From: Eubacterium ruminantium
Lineage (GTDB): Bacteria; Bacillota; Clostridia; Lachnospirales; Lachnospiraceae
Direction: 5' to 3'
Length of the DNA: 64,000 nt
Assembly: GCF_900167085.1 (NCBI RefSeq)
Contig: NZ_FUXA01000003.1
Span: 186,001-250,000 of the forward strand
Position numbers and translations under genes: made by a program. Positions 62,593-64,000 of this stretch are shown here, one piece after another. The stretch's first letter is position 1; every line of letters begins with the position of its first letter. Under the pieces are notes generated by a model, which saw nothing but the letters and a program-made list of their open reading frames with translations, was not told where the DNA came from and ran no database searches.

Positions 62593-63439
62593 TCTCCAAA
62601 TCCTCCTCTGTAAGTCCGGCTATATCCAGAAAATCCTGCATTGTACAGCCAGTTTCTAACTCCTGATACTCTATGTTTTTTGAATATAATTCTTGCAGCA
62701 CCTTGTCCATCTCTTTTTCTCCGCCAAGCCTTTCCTCTGCTTTAAGAAGCATAAGTGGCATAAGACTGTATTTTTTTAGAGAAGATACACTTGTTTCTAT
62801 ATCAGCTCTATAACTATCCGGGAGCTTATCTAAATACTCCGGATGTCTGTAGTAGAAGTTATTATTCAGATGCTTAACATCCTGCTTCCATTTATCCACA
62901 TAATACTTCTCTGCATATAGTTCACCGTATTTTTCTTTAACTATTCTATATGTAGTAAATACCGTAAGACCTTCCGCTGACCATAAGCCATCATCTTCAA
63001 ATTTCAGTCCAAGATCTCCCCAGTATAGATGAATAATCTCATGCATGAAAGTTTCATTCATATTGGTTCCGGCTTTACTATCCTTAAGAGTACTTGGCGA
63101 CATGAAATCTTCAGACATCGCCACGACCCCATTTCGGGCATATCCACCACCATTTTCAGCACTAGTTTGAATAATCTTTATATCAGGCACTTCTATTCCA
63201 TCTGAGTATTTATTAATCTCACCTATATGTTTATCACAGTATTCAAATACATCACATATGGCTGCATCAAGGTCATTACTCTTAACTGTATCTGCATATT
63301 TAGAGCTATATTTAAAGTAAACATCCTCTTTCGAATAAGATACTTTATCAGAATTATATGAGCCTGATACCAGATTCCCCGTTACATAGTCAGCTTTCCA
63401 GCAAACAGTACCATCATCATTTTCTCTCTCCCGTTTCAT
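62585..63439 (-). CDS. 5'-truncated peptidase-like gene (HEIIH)
   Basis: A 284-residue frame with the zinc-peptidase motif HEIIHLYWGDLG and a downstream WSAEGLTVFTTYRI region, as in M1-type peptidase domains attached to ABC permeases. ATG 63439 has no ribosome binding site, and the same frame stays open and protein-like to ~63510, into the end of the histidine kinase gene. I therefore read it as the C-terminal part of a larger protein whose start is lost. The downstream permease gene overlaps it by eight bases. Confidence 0.65.
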   Translation of the reverse strand: MKRERENDDGTVCWKADYVTGNLVSGSYNSDKVSYSKEDVYFKYSSKYADTVKSNDLDAAICDVFEYCDKHIGEINKYSDGIEVPDIKIIQTSAENGGGYARNGVVAMSEDFMSPSTLKDSKAGTNMNETFMHEIIHLYWGDLGLKFEDDGLWSAEGLTVFTTYRIVKEKYGELYAEKYYVDKWKQDVKHLNNNFYYRHPEYLDKLPDSYRADIETSVSSLKKYSLMPLMLLKAEERLGGEKEMDKVLQELYSKNIEYQELETGCTMQDFLDIAGLTEEDLEIE

Positions 63440-63494
63440 TTCATCTGCTTCAATTAGTGGTGTGTCTGTGGGAAATGTGGAGTTTTCGTGAAGA

Positions 63495-64000
63495 TTATAT
63501 CTGCTCCACCTTAAACTTTACTCCATCCTCTGTATTCTCAATCTTATACTCCGCTCCGAACATTTCCAGAACCATTCCAGTTATATAAAGTCCCAGCCCA
63601 CTGCCGTCCTTATTACTGGTGTCTGCCCTATAAAATGCTTCAAAAAGATGAAGCAAATGCTGTTCATCTATATGAGCTGGAGAATTGGTAATCGTCAGGT
63701 TTACTTTGCCCGATTTATTCTCAGCTTCCTTCTGACTTTCAAGCCGAACGGAAACCTTACCACCTTCCGGAGTATACTTAAAAGCATTTCCAAGTATATT
63801 TCCCAGTGCCTTTTTTAGAAGCTGTTCATTACCTCTAAAGCCCACATTATCCGGCACTTCATATTCCAGCTCAATATTCTTCTCCGTGATAAGTCCATCA
63901 TAAAATGCAATCTCTTCATCCAGTATGCTGTCTATCTTCACTATCTCCTGAGAATCCATATCTCCCATATCTATATGGGACACAAGAAGAATCTCATTTA
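63495..64000 (-). CDS. Sensor histidine kinase, 3' part only
   Basis: C-terminal 168 residues of a two-component sensor kinase; the gene continues beyond base 64000 (the frame is open through NEILLVSHIDMGD). The ATP-binding domain has the N box in NILGNAFKYTPEGG, and the G boxes with GSGLGLYI. The stop codon at 63497-63495 coincides with the open frame of the truncated peptidase-like gene. The phospho-accepting histidine is in SHIDMGD or lies just outside the window. Confidence 0.88.
   Translation of the reverse strand, partial: NEILLVSHIDMGDMDSQEIVKIDSILDEEIAFYDGLITEKNIELEYEVPDNVGFRGNEQLLKKALGNILGNAFKYTPEGGKVSVRLESQKEAENKSGKVNLTITNSPAHIDEQHLLHLFEAFYRADTSNKDGSGLGLYITGMVLEMFGAEYKIENTEDGVKFKVEQI

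Noticed and set aside
1-64000. CRISPR array, tRNA or rRNA genes
   Set aside because: No spaced direct repeats with ~30-base period and no cloverleaf or rRNA signature were seen on either strand.

Overview
The window looks like a chromosomal segment of a low-GC Firmicute of the Lachnospiraceae type. The supporting evidence is AT-rich intergenic DNA, GGAGG-type ribosome binding sites, an FMN-type enoyl-ACP reductase (FabK), FAD/FMN-free type II fatty acid genes, secreted proteins with aromatic GWWYC cell-wall-binding repeats, a cytoplasmic GH43 enzyme and a sugar-sensor/GGDEF protein. The family assignment is an inference; no rRNA or tRNA gene was found.

Layout. 1-9.3 kb: fatty acid synthesis on the minus strand, as an operon acpP-accD-accA-fabK-fabD-fabG-fabF (the last cut by the window edge) and an upstream operon of an AMP-forming acyl-CoA synthetase plus a second FabF. 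9.4-23.5 kb: mixed housekeeping and surface genes: metY, a secreted SGNH hydrolase with cell-wall-binding repeats, a metal efflux operon (ArsR-type sensor, HMA chaperone, P-type ATPase), trpS, two Nudix proteins and a GH43 enzyme. 23.6-29.5 kb: a 1771-residue DUF4132-type protein with a small beta-grasp-like partner. 29.6-38.9 kb: a zinc-type COG0523 GTPase under an unusual operator pair, CAAX-type protease, acyltransferase, deoB, a DUF1294-phosphoesterase fusion, a CDF transporter and a NifX/FKBP fusion. 39-43.5 kb: a large LRR/SLH surface protein, a cyclase-family hydrolase and a LexA-box-controlled small gene.

43.5-51.9 kb is an accessory island and the most interesting part. A tightly packed minus-strand operon encodes polysaccharide deacetylase, FkbM-like methyltransferase, acyl carrier protein, VOC protein, GNAT-like protein and FkbH-like HAD protein, which together suggest ACP-dependent decoration of a surface glycan. 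Just upstream sits a tyrosine recombinase flanked by an exact 18-bp inverted repeat (49838-49855 and 51223-51240). Inside the repeat at the far end lies a near-consensus promoter (51158-51186) that now points away from the operon. Inversion would aim it at the operon. The FkbM gene is also interrupted by a G7 tract near its start and would be restored by losing one G. I propose a self-encoded invertible switch plus a slippage switch controlling a surface-modification operon.

51.9-64 kb: metE divergent from a LysR regulator with T-N11-A boxes, a MoxR-DUF58-transglutaminase operon, a periplasmic-binding-protein-like sensor fused to GGDEF, and a damaged ABC-transporter/peptidase locus next to the 3' end of a histidine kinase gene.
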